From Xylocopa sonorina (Eukaryota; Arthropoda; Insecta; Hymenoptera; Apidae): a stretch of 64,000 nucleotides of DNA. Positions 13,448-25,834 of the stretch are shown here, piece by piece (position 1 is the first letter of the stretch; the number at the start of each line of letters is the position of its first letter). Made by a program: the position numbers and the translations under genes. The notes beneath the pieces were generated by a model. The model worked only from the letters and a program-made list of their open reading frames with translations, was not told where the DNA came from and did not search any database. The stretch covers positions 1,612,001 to 1,676,000 of the forward strand of contig NW_027490115.1 of the NCBI RefSeq assembly GCF_050948175.1, written 5' to 3'.

Positions 13448-14213
13448 GGTTTGCTGGGGGTCTTCGGATCCCCTTAGATCCTCCTTAGGGCTCCTTGATG
13501 GGGTAGGGCCATACGCTTCGGTATTGTTCGAGGCATCGATCGGTGGATTTCGGCGATCTTCCCTGATCGCCCCCTCTGGTGTGTCTAGAGGGGGTCCTCT
13601 GGATTATTTGAACTGCGGCGCGTGTCGCGCGCCGCGCTTTCCACGGCTCACCTGCAATTCCGCTGTGCATCTTGAGTTTACCTCTCCATGGGCTCAAGGG
13701 AGTGGTAGAGGTCCTTCTCACACCCGAGAACCATCCTGTTTGTCTCCATGGACTATGGCAGCGGTCTTATCGTTGCAGAGCTCTGGATCGTATCCTTCGG
13801 GCTTCAGGGTCTCTTCTTGCTCACTTCCCGACTCCTCCACCGTCGAGCCCGTCACGCTACCTCGGCGCACAGCCCTTCCGCGAACCTGCGGTCTTATTAT
13901 CCGCCGAAGAGGCGTCTTATAGGTCGCTTCTTCCATCAGCTCGCCAGTCTTATCCGTCGAACGGAGAGAGAGAAACGAACGGGAGGGGGGGGGGGGAAGG
14001 TTCTACCATCGTGTATTTCACGCTCCTCGCAAATACAGCTATCGCAATGGTCCGTGTCGCGCTTCTCGCATGGGTGGTGATCTGCGAGCTAGTCTAACCG
14101 AAGCAGGGGGGTGGGTGAGCGAGCCTTGTGACGTCACCACGTCACAGTACATACAAATTTGCGATTAAGTAGCTATGTGTTCAAATTCAATTCGGAATAA
14201 TGCACTAAAAAGC

Positions 14214-15187
14214 ATCCCAGATAACAAACGGCAAGATGGTAGCGACACCACGCCGGCACTATATTGCCACTTCCGAGGAGTGTCAACTGATTCGTAGTCA
14301 TCTGTGACCGGATTCGTTAACTAAAATGCCAGAACGTGTTACCAGCACATTCTAGACAAGCGAATCGCACAGCACCAGCACTATGGTGACACGCGTATCA
14401 TCGCTCCATTCATGAATCTCCTCAGCAATGACGCAGGATCACATTTGGCAATGGGGAACCTGTACTTTCATACAAATTAGAACCGTTAGATGTCAGTAGA
14501 TGTTCAGCATATGAGTATTGATAGACATTTTGATGGTCGTTTTCCTATATTTATAGTTATTGAGCGAGTCGTATATATTTCTTTCAATCCATCATAGACT
14601 AAAAATATTATTTATCAAAAAAATATTACTTATAAAATAAAAATTCATGCTGTTGCGTCCCTAACTTCGCCTTGTGTAATTTTTGAAATAACATGCTGTC
14701 ATCGTATTTAATGTAACCCTCAATTGCATGAATTTGCAACAATAAATTGAAGAAAATATATATAAAATAAGTGTGTATATTTTTATGACAAAGTAATTAT
14801 CGACTTTATGGAAAAAATCGTCCTATCGAGCTAGTTTATAGAAAATAATAAAATCGAGTTCTTATATCTTTGTTTTGTGCCGGTGTATCTATTTTGGAAT
14901 CAAAATAAATAAATTGCACAGTTTAGTCATTTTTCATATTTGCTTATAATTTTTATGGAAACAGCTTCCCCATTAGTAAATGTCAGCCTACGCCACAACC
15001 ACGCGTGTAGCTATGGTGAGCTGATAGTGTCATTGTCACGGCCGTGTAGCCCGTGATACGAATGCCGCCCCAGTACTAACAGTATGTCATTTCGAAAGCT
15101 GAGTAGGAGCACTTTGTTAGCACAGTTCTGTCACGGAATTCGTTCCATCCGTTGTCATTGGCGTGCCAATCACTGGCTGCTTGGGAT
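14214..15187. mobile_element. Candidate MITE with ATCCCA ends
   Basis: The block begins ATCCCAGATAACAAACGG and ends (read inward) ATCCCAAGCAGCC. The inner ends share a looser ACAACGG..GATGG pattern. The middle is very AT-rich and non-coding. Only the six terminal bases match exactly and no target-site duplication is clear, so this is tentative. The right copy (56717-57556) has lost one end to a deletion. Confidence 0.2.
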
Positions 15188-15650
15188 ATTGTAGTGCATG
15201 AGGCAGACTTGTTCCTTATCATCGTCAAGGAGATGGATTTTCACTCCCCCCTTTTTGAATTTTTTAAATTATTGTTTGGAATTTTTGCCGCTTCTGTATC
15301 TCTATGACCGCATTGTGGATTCAACTTATGTACGATCTTTTTGGTCTTCATCTTTTATTACATGTAATATTATATATGTGATGCACGTTTGTTATGTAAT
15401 GCTCCGATTTGTAAGCCTCAGATACTTTTATTCTTTGGTAAAGCAACTTATTCGATTAATATATATTTATTAGACATAGATATAAACAATTAGAAAAATG
15501 TTATTAAAACGCTATTAAAAATGTTGTTGCAATCATATATTTAAGGTCTGAAGATGTAGATGCAATTAATGTCCGATATTTTACGTGATCCAATCGACGT
15601 ATCGAGTGAGGCTATGAAATATAAAAATCTTTTACTATTCTTCGACCCCT
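15188..15650. other. AT-rich sequence absent from the right island
   Basis: Part of a ~645-bp stretch (about 15056-15701) that the right island lacks. A 91-codon plus-strand frame (15198-15473) begins inside the candidate MITE and shows no recognisable domain, so I do not call it a gene. Confidence 0.5.
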
Positions 15651-16770
15651 TTACATGTTAAATGAATGACTAGTTCTGCAAGACAAAAAGCCTGAATTAG
15701 TGAGATATCTAGGAACATAAGTAATTTGTAAGTAACACATCTTTTCTCTTTGAAATATTTGCCTTTGCATAGAATAGAACGTATAGATATAATTGCCTGT
15801 TTTGTACTCATTTCGGTCCAATTCTATTATAGCCTTTGAGCAGAAGTAATATTGATTATACTTGATTTTTGCAATAGTTCTGTGATTAACAGATTTTATT
15901 AACCTAGAATCATTATTTGACGGATTTATCAATCTACTTTGTAGCTCCATCAGTTTCTTTTTCTGCTCGCTACTTTCCATTTTCAGTTCCGTATACTTAT
16001 CCTTTATTACCATCATATATGTTGCGTAAAATTACAATAACTTTTTGTCTTCAAATTTTGCGTATAGTTCAATTAAATTTCCTTTGATTAAATAAACGGA
16101 AATTAAAAAACAGTGGCACGTACCATTTCTTGGAAACGTTGTATCGTAATTTTCATCTGACTGTTTTGAAAGGCACGCACTTTACTTAACGTTTGCAATG
16201 ATTCGGTTAACGAAGTAAAGAAATATTCTACTTTCGAAATTGTTGGCTCTTGTAATTCTAAGGCAAATATATTCATCTGTCGACATCGCGAACATTGTTT
16301 TTTGGCAAAATTCCAGAAAAACAAATATACTATAAGTAAAATAATAAACATCATAATATTAAATTTAACTCTGTTCATCGTTGCCTTGTTGGACACATCC
16401 ATAGCAATATACAGGGTGGGGCAGTAATAATTAGCACCTCAGATATCCACGAAACTATAAGTTTCATAGAAGTTTTTGCTAATATAAAATTGCATAGTAC
16501 AAAGGGCCCATCCGTTGATGAAAATAGTTTTTTTGTAAGTGGAGTTATGTTGGACATATGAAGGTTACATTCATTTTTTAAAATGAATTGGTATGTCCAT
16601 TCTTCCGTAATACGATAGAGCATTTTAATGCAAGTTTAACGATCTGTAACATGAAGGCATTGAAGGTTACAAAAAGTAAAGAAAGGCGATAATACTCACG
16701 GTTTTGATAGTAAATGAAACATACGTATTGTAAACAGTGGTGGAAGGCGTAATACTTACCGTTTACTTCA
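15651..16770 (-). pseudogene. Zip3/RNF212-like RING-coiled-coil gene, broken, left copy
   Basis: Three exon-like blocks on the minus strand: 16700-16770, 16124-16329 and 15651-16001. The first ends at a GTGAGT donor with one base left over. The second begins after 'ttattttacttatag' with two bases, so the phases join as a leucine codon. The second ends at GTACGT; the third would begin after a weak 'ataaag'. The joined product has a degenerate RING: FHHC..YVC in the first block, then CSRC in the second, followed by LQEP and a segment with an FF..L and AFQNSQ pattern, then a charged coiled coil (KMESSEQKKKLMELQ). RING CxxC followed by this FF/FQ coiled coil is the arrangement of the Zip3/HEI10/RNF212 pro-crossover E3 family. 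The expected first CxxC exon is missing, the RING His and one Cys are replaced, and the two copies differ mainly at amino-acid-changing sites. I call it a pseudogene. The family assignment is by eye. Confidence 0.4.
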
Positions 16771-16946
16771 CTGTGAATAAACACTTTTCGAAGAGCATTT
16801 CAATAGTTTGCAGCATAAGTTAAACATGATAAGATTAGTATTGAAAAATCGGTTCGAATACGTTTGGTTAGGCTGTTCTTTGTGTCGTTCATTTTATAAG
16901 TACAGAGCTGCGGATTCCTGAGGACAGCTCACAAAATTGTTGAACT

Positions 16947-17169
16947 ATGGAAGATTATCATTGTGAATTTGAATCAAAAGGTAATTAAATTCCATTAGAT
17001 TGTAAACAGATCTCAATGTTTCATTTTAGATAATAAGATTAAATACTCTTTACAAAACTACAAGAATGGATACATACTTTTCTGTTATTATTACTTCATA
17101 AAGAATTATAATTGCAATTATATAGTTCATTACGATAAAGAATATTTCTCAGAAAATTCTAAATATTAA
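16947..17169 (+). CDS. Candidate two-exon 57-residue frame
   Basis: ATG at 16947 opens an exon to 16980 (peptide MEDYHCEFESK) that ends at a GTAATT donor. A 49-bp intron ends in 'tttcattttag'; exon 2 (17030-17169) continues in phase to a stop. The product is rich in Asn, Tyr and Lys (for example FCYYYFIKNYNCNYIVHY). The right copy (55222-55444, minus) preserves start, donor, acceptor and length, with a few amino-acid changes (such as Asn to Ser, Leu to Pro, Glu to Lys). It runs divergently from the RING gene. No homologue is recognised, and the intron is shorter than usual for insects, so it may be a fortuitous frame. Confidence 0.2.
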
Positions 17170-17640
17170 ATAAAAGAATCAAGTAAAACATTTTTAATAA
17201 TTACGAATATGAAAAATACTTGAACATTCCAATAGAAAGATGTCTAAACAGGAGCTAGAAAAGTCAAACATTCAATTTCAATTCCAGAATTCATCTATAA
17301 GAGGTAAAATGTTTCGAAAGCTTTAATTACAGTCTTTAATGCAAGCAGTTGGGCAGTATTTCAATTTTTAAGAAAATTGATGAAAGTCAACCATTTTGAA
17401 GTGGTCAGAATCTTTGTCGTTTGAGCAATAAGTGAATAACAAATAACTGCATAAATTCCAGGCTTAAAAACTTATGGATTAAATCCTATGCAGACTCGTT
17501 TATGAGCGAGATACTAAATAATAATCCACACTAAGTAATCATTTTAAAACTTAAACGATTACATCTCGCGAACTATCAAAGATATCAGAAGCGTGAAAAG
17601 TATGTGGTTTATCAAAAACTCTTCTAAAAGAACGGACGAA
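17170..17640. other. AT-rich non-coding island sequence
   Basis: No frame, RNA or repeat that I can support. The stretch is matched in reverse complement in the right island (about 54752-55221). Confidence 0.5.
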
Positions 17641-17861
17641 GCCAATAGAAATCTCTGTTGAAGTAAGCAAGTTCTAAAGTTCTAAGCAACGCGATGGCCC
17701 TTATCTGCCTATGTTTCATAGCAAGTAAGTTCTGAATTTCTATGAAATCCGATGGAATTTATCACTACTAACGTTTCAAAGTAAGTTCTCAAAATTCTCA
17801 GTTCTACGTTTAAAACTATGTGTGTTCTATATATCTATGTAAAGTGATGGTTCCTATTAGT
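17641..17861 (+). repeat. Satellite relic inside the island, F orientation
   Basis: Decayed monomer fragments are readable: 'agttctaa', 'acgcgat' and 'ctatgtttcat' appear in the order and orientation of the F monomer. They are followed by a second piece, 'acgtttcaaagtaag', like the decayed monomers near 11610. The array to its right is R, so the polarity switch lies between this relic and 18229, exactly where LTR A sits. Confidence 0.6.
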
Positions 17862-18228
17862 TGTGACGGAAACCTATATATAGTAAGTCAGGGAAGCTCG
17901 AAGGGGTTAATTATCTAAATGCTTTAAGGTGTAAAACGTATTTTAATCTAAAGCGATCTATCGTTCCAAGGTATCCGCTCACGTACAACTTTTCTTGGGC
18001 GCCAGCTGCTCAGAAAGTGGCAAAGGGATAGACTACACGACCCCGGGAACCCTGGGGCGGAACAACCCATGAAACATCGAAATGCTCCTCCTCTCGACTA
18101 CGCCTAGCCAAGTACACACACTCAGGTCGCGAGATACTGAAGTCACGGCATATTAATTTATGATCTCGACGTGGGTTTAACTAACAAGGGCTACGGGAAA
18201 CTACGCAACACGCCGCAAATTACCGGGT
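17862..18228 (-). mobile_element. LTR 'A', left copy, truncated
   Basis: Read on the minus strand it ends ..CCGTCACA at 17862, like LTR B. It is homologous to 54162-54530 and more distantly to the 3' part of LTR B: shared 'taaagcgtccc'-side block, 'gcggcgtgt..gta', 'cagtatc.cgcgacc' and 'agctggcgccca'. At 18228 it stops abruptly in 'ccgggta' and R satellite begins, whereas the right copy continues for about 380 bp. The left copy therefore lost its upstream part together with the adjoining satellite. Confidence 0.65.
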
Positions 18229-21200
18229 AGTATCTTTGGAAGTGTAGTCGAGGTATACATAATACTTCGCAATGAATATTATAACTTACCTTGAAACCCA
18301 GAAATGAGATGCGATATTGCGTTTTAGAAGCACTAGATCTCTAATGCTTCGATACGTGGACATCTGGAAACGCTATTTCCAAAGAAGGAAGTGTCGCATT
18401 TACATTCATTGGTATTGTAGACGAGGTATACATAACACTTCCCAATGAATATTATATCTTATCATGAAACAGAGAAATGAGATGCGATATCGCGTTTTAA
18501 GAAGCATTGGAACTCTAATACTTCGATACGTAGATAACTGGAAACGCATTTTCCTAGCAAGGAAGTGTGGCGTTTTCATTCTTTTGTAGTGTAGACGAGG
18601 TATACACATCAATTGTTACCGAATATTATATCATAGCATGAAACATAGAAATGAGATGCGATATCGCGTCTAAGAAGCATTAGAACTCTAATGCTTCTTT
18701 ACGTGGACATCTGGAAACGCTAATTCCTAAGAAGCAAGTGTCGCATTTACATTCGTTGGTATTGTAGACGAGATACACATAACACTTCGCAATGAATATA
18801 ACATCTTATCATGAAACATAGAAATGGGAAGCGATAGCGCGTTTTGAAACGCATTAGAGCTCTATTGCCTCGATACGTAGACATCTGGAAAACTTATTCC
18901 TAAGAAGGAAGTGTGGCATTTACATTCTTTTGAAGTGTAGGCGAGGTATACATAACACTTCGCACTGTATATTATATCTCATCATGAAACATAGAAATGA
19001 GATGCGATATCGCATTCTAAGAAGCATTAGTACTCTTAGCTTCGATACGTAGACATCTGGAAACGCAATTCCTAGCAAGGAAGTGTGGCATTTACATTCT
19101 TTTGAAGTGCAACGAGGTATAGATAGCACTTCGCAATTAATATTATATCTTATCATGAAACATAGAACTGCGATGCGATATCGCGTTTTAAGGAGCATTA
19201 CAACTCTATTGCTTCGATACGTAGACATGTGCAAACGCTATTTCCTAGCAAGGAAGTGTGGCATTTACATTCTTTTCAAGTGTAGACGAGGCATACATAA
19301 CACTTCGCAATGAATATGATATCTTATCATGAAACGTAGAAATGAGATGCGTTATCGCGATTTAAGAAGCATTAGAACTCCATTGCTTCGATACGTGGAC
19401 AACAGGAAACGCATTTCCATGATGGAAGTGTGCAATTTACATTCTTTTGAAGTGTACACGACGTATGCATAACACTTCGCAATGAACATTATATCTTATC
19501 ATGAAACACAGAATTGAGATGCGATATCGCGTTTAAAGAAGCATTAGAACCCTATTACTTTGATACGTAGACATCTGAAAACGCATTTCCTAGCAAGGAA
19601 GTGTGGCATTCACATTCCTTTGAAGTGTAGGCGAGGTATACATAGCACATCGCAATGAATATTATATTGTATCATGAAACATAGAAATGAAATGCGTTAT
19701 CGCGTTTTAAGAAGCATTAGAACTCTATTGCTACGATACGTGGACATGTGGAAACGCTACTTTCTAGCAAGGAAGTGTGGAATTTACAATCTTTTAAAGT
19801 GTAGACGAGTTGTACGTAACATTTCGCAAAGAATATTATATCTTATGGTGAAACATATAACTGAGAAGCTATATCGCGTTTTAAGAAGCATTACAACTCT
19901 AGAGCTTCGTTACGGAGGCATCTGGAAACGCTATTTCCTAGCAAGGACGTATGACATTTACATTCTATGGAAGTGTAGACGAGGTAAACATAGCACTTCG
20001 CGATGCATATTATATCTTATTATGAAAGAGAAGAAGTGAGATGCGATAGCGCGATTTAAGAAGCATCAGAACACCATTGCTTCGATACGTAGACATCTGG
20101 AAACGCTATTTCCTAGAAAGCACATGTGACATTTACATTCTGTTGAGTGTATGCGAGGTATACATAACACTTCGCAATAAATATTATGTCATATCATGAA
20201 ACATAGAATTGAGATGCGGTATCGCATTTGAAGAAGCATTAGAACTCTACTGCTTCGATACGTGGACTTCTGGAAACGGTACTTCCTAGCAAAAAAGTGT
20301 CGCATGTACATTCCATTGAAGTGTACCTGAGGCATACACAACACTTCGCAATGAATATTATACCTCATCATGAAACATTGAAATGAGATTCGATATCGCG
20401 TTTTGAGAAGCATTAGAACCGAATTTCTTCAATACGTATACATCTGGAAACGCATTTCCTAGCACGAAAGTGTGGCATTTACATTCTTCTGAAGTGCGGA
20501 CGAGGTATACAAGGAAGTGTGGCATTTTCAGTCTTTTGAAGTGTAGACGTAGCATACATAACACTTTGCAATGAACATTATATCATATCGTGAAACATAG
20601 AAATGAGATACGATATAGCGTTTTAAGAAGCATTAGAACACTATTGCTTCGATACGTAGACATCTGCAAACTCTATTTCCTAGCAAGGAAGTGTCGCATT
20701 TACTATCATTTGAAGTGTAGACTAGGAATACATAACACTTCGCAATGAATATTATATCTTATCATGAAACATAGAAGTGAGATGCGATATCGCGTTTTAA
20801 GAAGCATTAGAACTCTATTTTTACGATACGTAGACATCTGCAAACAATATTTCCTACCAAGGAAGTGTCGCATTTACATTCTTTTGAAGCGAATACGAGG
20901 TATACATAACACTCCACAATGAATATTATATCTTATCACGAAACATAGAAATGAAATGCGACATCTCGTTTTAAGAAGCATTAGAACTCTCTTGCTACGA
21001 TACGTAGACATCTGCAAACCCTATTTCCTAGCATGGAAGTGTCGCATTTATATTTCTTTGAAGTGAATACGAGGTATGCATGACACTTCGCAATGGATAT
21101 TATATCTTATCATGAAACATAGAAGTGAGATGCGATATCGCGTTCTAAGAAGCATTAGAACTCTATTGCTACGATACGTAGACATCTGCAAAGGCTATTT

Positions 21201-24200
21201 CCTAGCATGGAAGGGTCGCATTTACATTCTTTTGAAGTGAATACGAGGTATACATAACACTCCATAATGAATATTATATCTTATCATGAAACATAGCAGT
21301 GAGATGCGATATCGCGTTTTAAGGAGCATTAGAACTCTATTGCTACGATACGTAGACATCTGCAAACGCTATTTCCTAGCATGGAAATGCCGCATTTATA
21401 TTCCATTGAAGTGAATACGAGGTATGCATGACACTTCGCAATGGATATTATATCTTATCATGAAACATAGAAATGAGATGCGATATCTCGTTTTAAGAAG
21501 TATTAGAACTCCATTCTTACGATACGTGGTCATCTGGAAACGCTATTTCCTAGCAAGGAAGTGTCGCATTTAGATTCTTTTGAAATGAATACGTGGTATA
21601 CATGACACTTCGCAATGAATATTATATCTTATCATGAAACATACAAGTGAGATGCGATTTCGCGTTATAAGAAGCATTAGAACTCTATTTTTACGATACG
21701 TAGACATCTGCAAACGCTACTTCCTAGCATGGAAGTGTCTCATTTACATTCTTGTGATGTGAATACGAGATATACATGACACTTCGATATGAATATTATA
21801 TCTTATAATGAAACATAGAAATGGGATGCGATATCGCTATTTAAGAAGCAATAGAGCTCTATTGCTTCGATAAGTAGACATCTGGAAACGCTATTTCCTA
21901 GAAAGGAAGTGGCGCATTTACATTCGTTTGGAGGGAATACGAGGTATACATGACACTTCGCAATGAATATTATATCTTATCATGAAACATAGAAGTGAGA
22001 AGCGATATCGCGTTTTATGAAGCAGTAGAAATCTATTGCTACGATACGTAGACATCTGCAAACGCTATTTCCTAGCATGGAAATGACGCATTTACATTCT
22101 TTTGAAGTGAATACGAGGTATACATGACACCTCGCAATGAATATTATATCTTATCATGAAACATAGAAATGAGATGCGATATCTCGTTTTAAGAAGCATT
22201 AGAACTCTATTGCTACGATACGTAGACATCTGCAGACGCTATTTCCTAGCATGGAAGTGTCGCATTTACATTCATTTGAAGTGAATACGAGGTATACATA
22301 ACATTACACAATGAATATTATATCTTATTACGAAACATAGAAATGAAATACGACATCCCGTTTTAAGAAGCATTAGAACTCTATTGCTACGATACGTAGA
22401 CATCTACAAGCGCTATTTCCTAGCATTGAAGTGTCGCATTTACAACCATTTGAAGTGAATACGAGGTATACATATCACTCCATAGTGAATATTATATCTT
22501 ATCATGAATCATAGAAGTGAGATGCGATATCGCGTTCTAAGAAGCATTAGAACTCTATTGCTACAATACGTAGGCATCTGCAAACGCTATTTCCTAGCAA
22601 GGAATTGTAGCATTTACATTCTTTTGAAGTGAATACGAGGTATACATGACACTTCGCATTGAATATTATATCTTATCATGTAACATAAATGTGAGATGCG
22701 ATATCGCGTTCTAAGAAGCATTAGAACCCTATTTCCTTGATGCGGAGATGTCTGCAAAGGCTATTTCCTAGCATGGAAGTGTCGCATTTACATTCTTTTG
22801 AAGTGAATTCGAGGTATACATGACACTTCGGTATGAATATTCTAACTTATCATGTAACATAAATGTGAGATGCGATATCGCGATCAAAGAAGCATTAGAA
22901 CTCTATTGCTACGATACGTAGGCATCTGCAAATGCTATTTCCCAGCAAGGAATTGTCGCATTTACATTCTTTTGAAGTGAATACGACGTGTACATGACAC
23001 TTCGCAATGAATATTATATCTTATCACGAAACATAGAAATGAGATGCGATATCTCGTTTTAAGAAGCATTAGGACTCTTTTGCTACGATACGTAGACATC
23101 TGCAAACGCTATTTCCTAGTATGGAAACATAGAAGAGACATGCGATATCGCGTTTTGAGAAGCATTAGAACTCTATTGCTACGAGACGTTGGCATCCGCA
23201 AACGCTATTTCCTAGCAAGGAATAGTCGGATTTACATTCTTTTGAACTGAAGACGAGGTATACATGACACTTCGCAATGAATATCATATCTTATCATGAA
23301 ACACAGAAGTGAGATGCGATATCGCGTTCTAAGAAGCATTAGAACTCTATTGCTACGATACGTAGACATCTGCAAAGTCTATTTCCTAGCATGGAAGGGT
23401 CGCATTTACATTCTTTTGAAGTGAGTACGGGTATACATATCACTCCATAGTGAATATTATATCTTATCATGAAACATAGAAGTGAGATGCGATATCGCGT
23501 TCTAAGAAGCATTAGAACTCTATTGCTACGATTCGTAGACATCTGCAGACGCTATTTCCTAGCATGGAAGTCTCGCACTTACATTCTTTTGAAGTGAATA
23601 CGAGGTATACGTGACACTTCGCAATGAATATTTTATCTTATCACGAAACCTATAAATGAGATGCGATATCGCGATTTTAGTAGCATTAGAATTTCATTGC
23701 TACGATATGTAGGCATCTGCAAACGCTATTTCCTAGAAAGGAATAGTCGCATTTACATTCTTTTGAAGTGAATACGAGGTATACATGACACTTCGCAATG
23801 AATATTATATCTTATCACGAAACATGGAATTGAGATGCGATATGGCTTTTTGAGAAGCATTAGAACGCTATTGCTACGATACGTAGGCATCTGCAAACGC
23901 TATTTCCTAGCAAGGAAGATTCGCATTTACATTCTTTTGAATTGAATACGAGGTATACATGACACTTCGCAATGAATATATATCTTATCATGAAACATAG
24001 AAGAGACATGCGATATCGCGTTTTAAGAAGCATTAGAACCCTATTTCCTTGATGCGGAGATGCCTGCAAAGGCTATTTCCTAGCATGGAAGTGTCGCATT
24101 TACATTCTTTTGAAGTGAATTCGAGGTATACATGACACTTCGGTATGAATATTCTAACTTATCACGAATCATAGATATGAAATGCTATATCGCGATCTAA

Positions 24201-25834
24201 GAAGCATTAGGACTCTATTGCTACGAGACGTTGTCATCCGCAAACGCTATTTCCTAGCATGGAAGTGTCGCATTTACATTCTTTTGAAGTGAATACGAGG
24301 TGTACATGACTCTTCGCAATGAATATTATATCTTATCATGTAACATAAATGTGAGATGCGATATGGCGATCTAAGAAGCATTAGAACTCTATTGCTACGA
24401 TACGTAGGCATCTGCAAATGCTATTTCCCAGCAAGGAATTGTCGCATTTACATTCTTTTGAAGTGAATACGACGTGTACATGACACTTCGCAATGAATAT
24501 TATATCTTATCACGAAACATAGAAATGAGATGCGATATCTCGTTTTAAGAAGCATTAGGACTCTTTTGCTACGATACGTAGACATCTGCAAACGCTATTT
24601 CCTAGGATGGAAACGTCGCATTTACATGCTTTTGAAGTGAACACGAGGTATACATGACACTTCGCAATGAATATATATCTTATCATGAAACATAGAAGAG
24701 ACATGCGATATCGCGTTTTGAGAAGCATTAGAACTCTATTGCTACGAGACGTTGGCATCCGCAAACGCTATTTCCTAGCAAGGAATAGTCGGATTTACAT
24801 TCTTTTGAAGTGAATACGAGGTATACATGACACTTCGCAATGAATATTATATCTTATCACGAAACATGGGATTGAGATGCGATATGGCTTTTTGAGATGC
24901 ATTAGAACGCTATTGCTACGATACGTAGGCATCTGCAAACGCTATTTCCTAGCAAGGAAGATTCGCATTTACATTCTTTTGACTTGAATACGAGGTATAC
25001 ATGACACTTCGCAATGAATACATATCTTATCATGAAACATAGAAGAGACATGCGATATCGCGTTTTAAGAAGCATTAGAACTCTATTGCTACGAGACGTT
25101 GGCATCCGCAAACGCTATTTCCTAGCAAGGAATAGTCGGATTTACATTCTTTTGAACTGAAGACGAGGTATACATGACACTTCGCAATGAATATTATATC
25201 TTATCACGAAACATATAAATGAGATGCGATATCGCGATCTAAGAAGCATTAGAACTCTATTGCTACGATACGTAGGCATCTGCGAACGCTATTTCCTAGC
25301 AAGGAATAGTCGCATTTACATTCTTTTGAAGTGAATATGAGGTATACATGACACTTCGCAATGAATATTATATTTTATCATGAAACATAGAAGTGAGATG
25401 CGACATCGCGTTTTAAGAAGCATTAGAACTCTATTGCCTCGACGTGTAGATATCTGCAGACGCTATTTCCAAGCATGGAAGTGTCGCATTTACATTCTTT
25501 TGAAGTGAATACGAGATATACATGACACTTCGCAATGAATATTATATCTTATCATGAAACATAGGAATGAGGTGCTATATCGCGTTTTGAGAAGCATTAG
25601 AACTCTATTGCTACGATACGTAGACATCTGCAAAGTCTATTTCCTAGCATGGAAGGGTCGCATTTACATTCTTTTGAAGTGAGTACGGGTATACTTATCA
25701 CTCCATAGTGAATATTATATCTTATCGTGAAACATATAAATGAGATGCGATATCGCGTTCTAAGAAGCATTAGAACTCTATTGCTACGATACGTAGACAT
25801 CTGCAAACGCTATTTCCTAGCAAGGAAGATTCGC

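Larger units (their letters stand above)
12770..14146 (-). mobile_element. Solo LTR 'B', left copy (1377 bp)
   Basis: The element has TG..CA-type ends: read on the minus strand it begins TGTGACGTGG and ends ..ACCGTCACA. It is flanked by the 4-bp duplication GTAC (12766-12769 and 14147-14150). Length, ends and target-site duplication are those of a solo LTR of a retrovirus-like retrotransposon. A Ty3/gypsy or Bel/Pao origin cannot be separated without the internal region. In the sense direction it carries a poly-C/poly-G tract (about 13983-13996), a short GC-rich open stretch, a TATA box (13441-13447), a GA microsatellite and a GGCGCC-containing block (12958-12965). The mate in the right island is 1420 bp. 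The 43-bp difference is mostly microsatellite length. Confidence 0.8.

Noticed and set aside
15198..15473. 91-codon plus-strand frame in the left island
   Set aside because: Begins inside the candidate MITE, is AT-driven (Ile/Tyr/Leu rich), and is entirely missing from the right island.
16375..16623. 82-codon frame between the first two RING exons (mate 55770-56018)
   Set aside because: Lies in the inferred intron between a GTGAGT donor and a pyrimidine-rich acceptor. It has no recognisable domain and would put a frame change before the CSRC exon.
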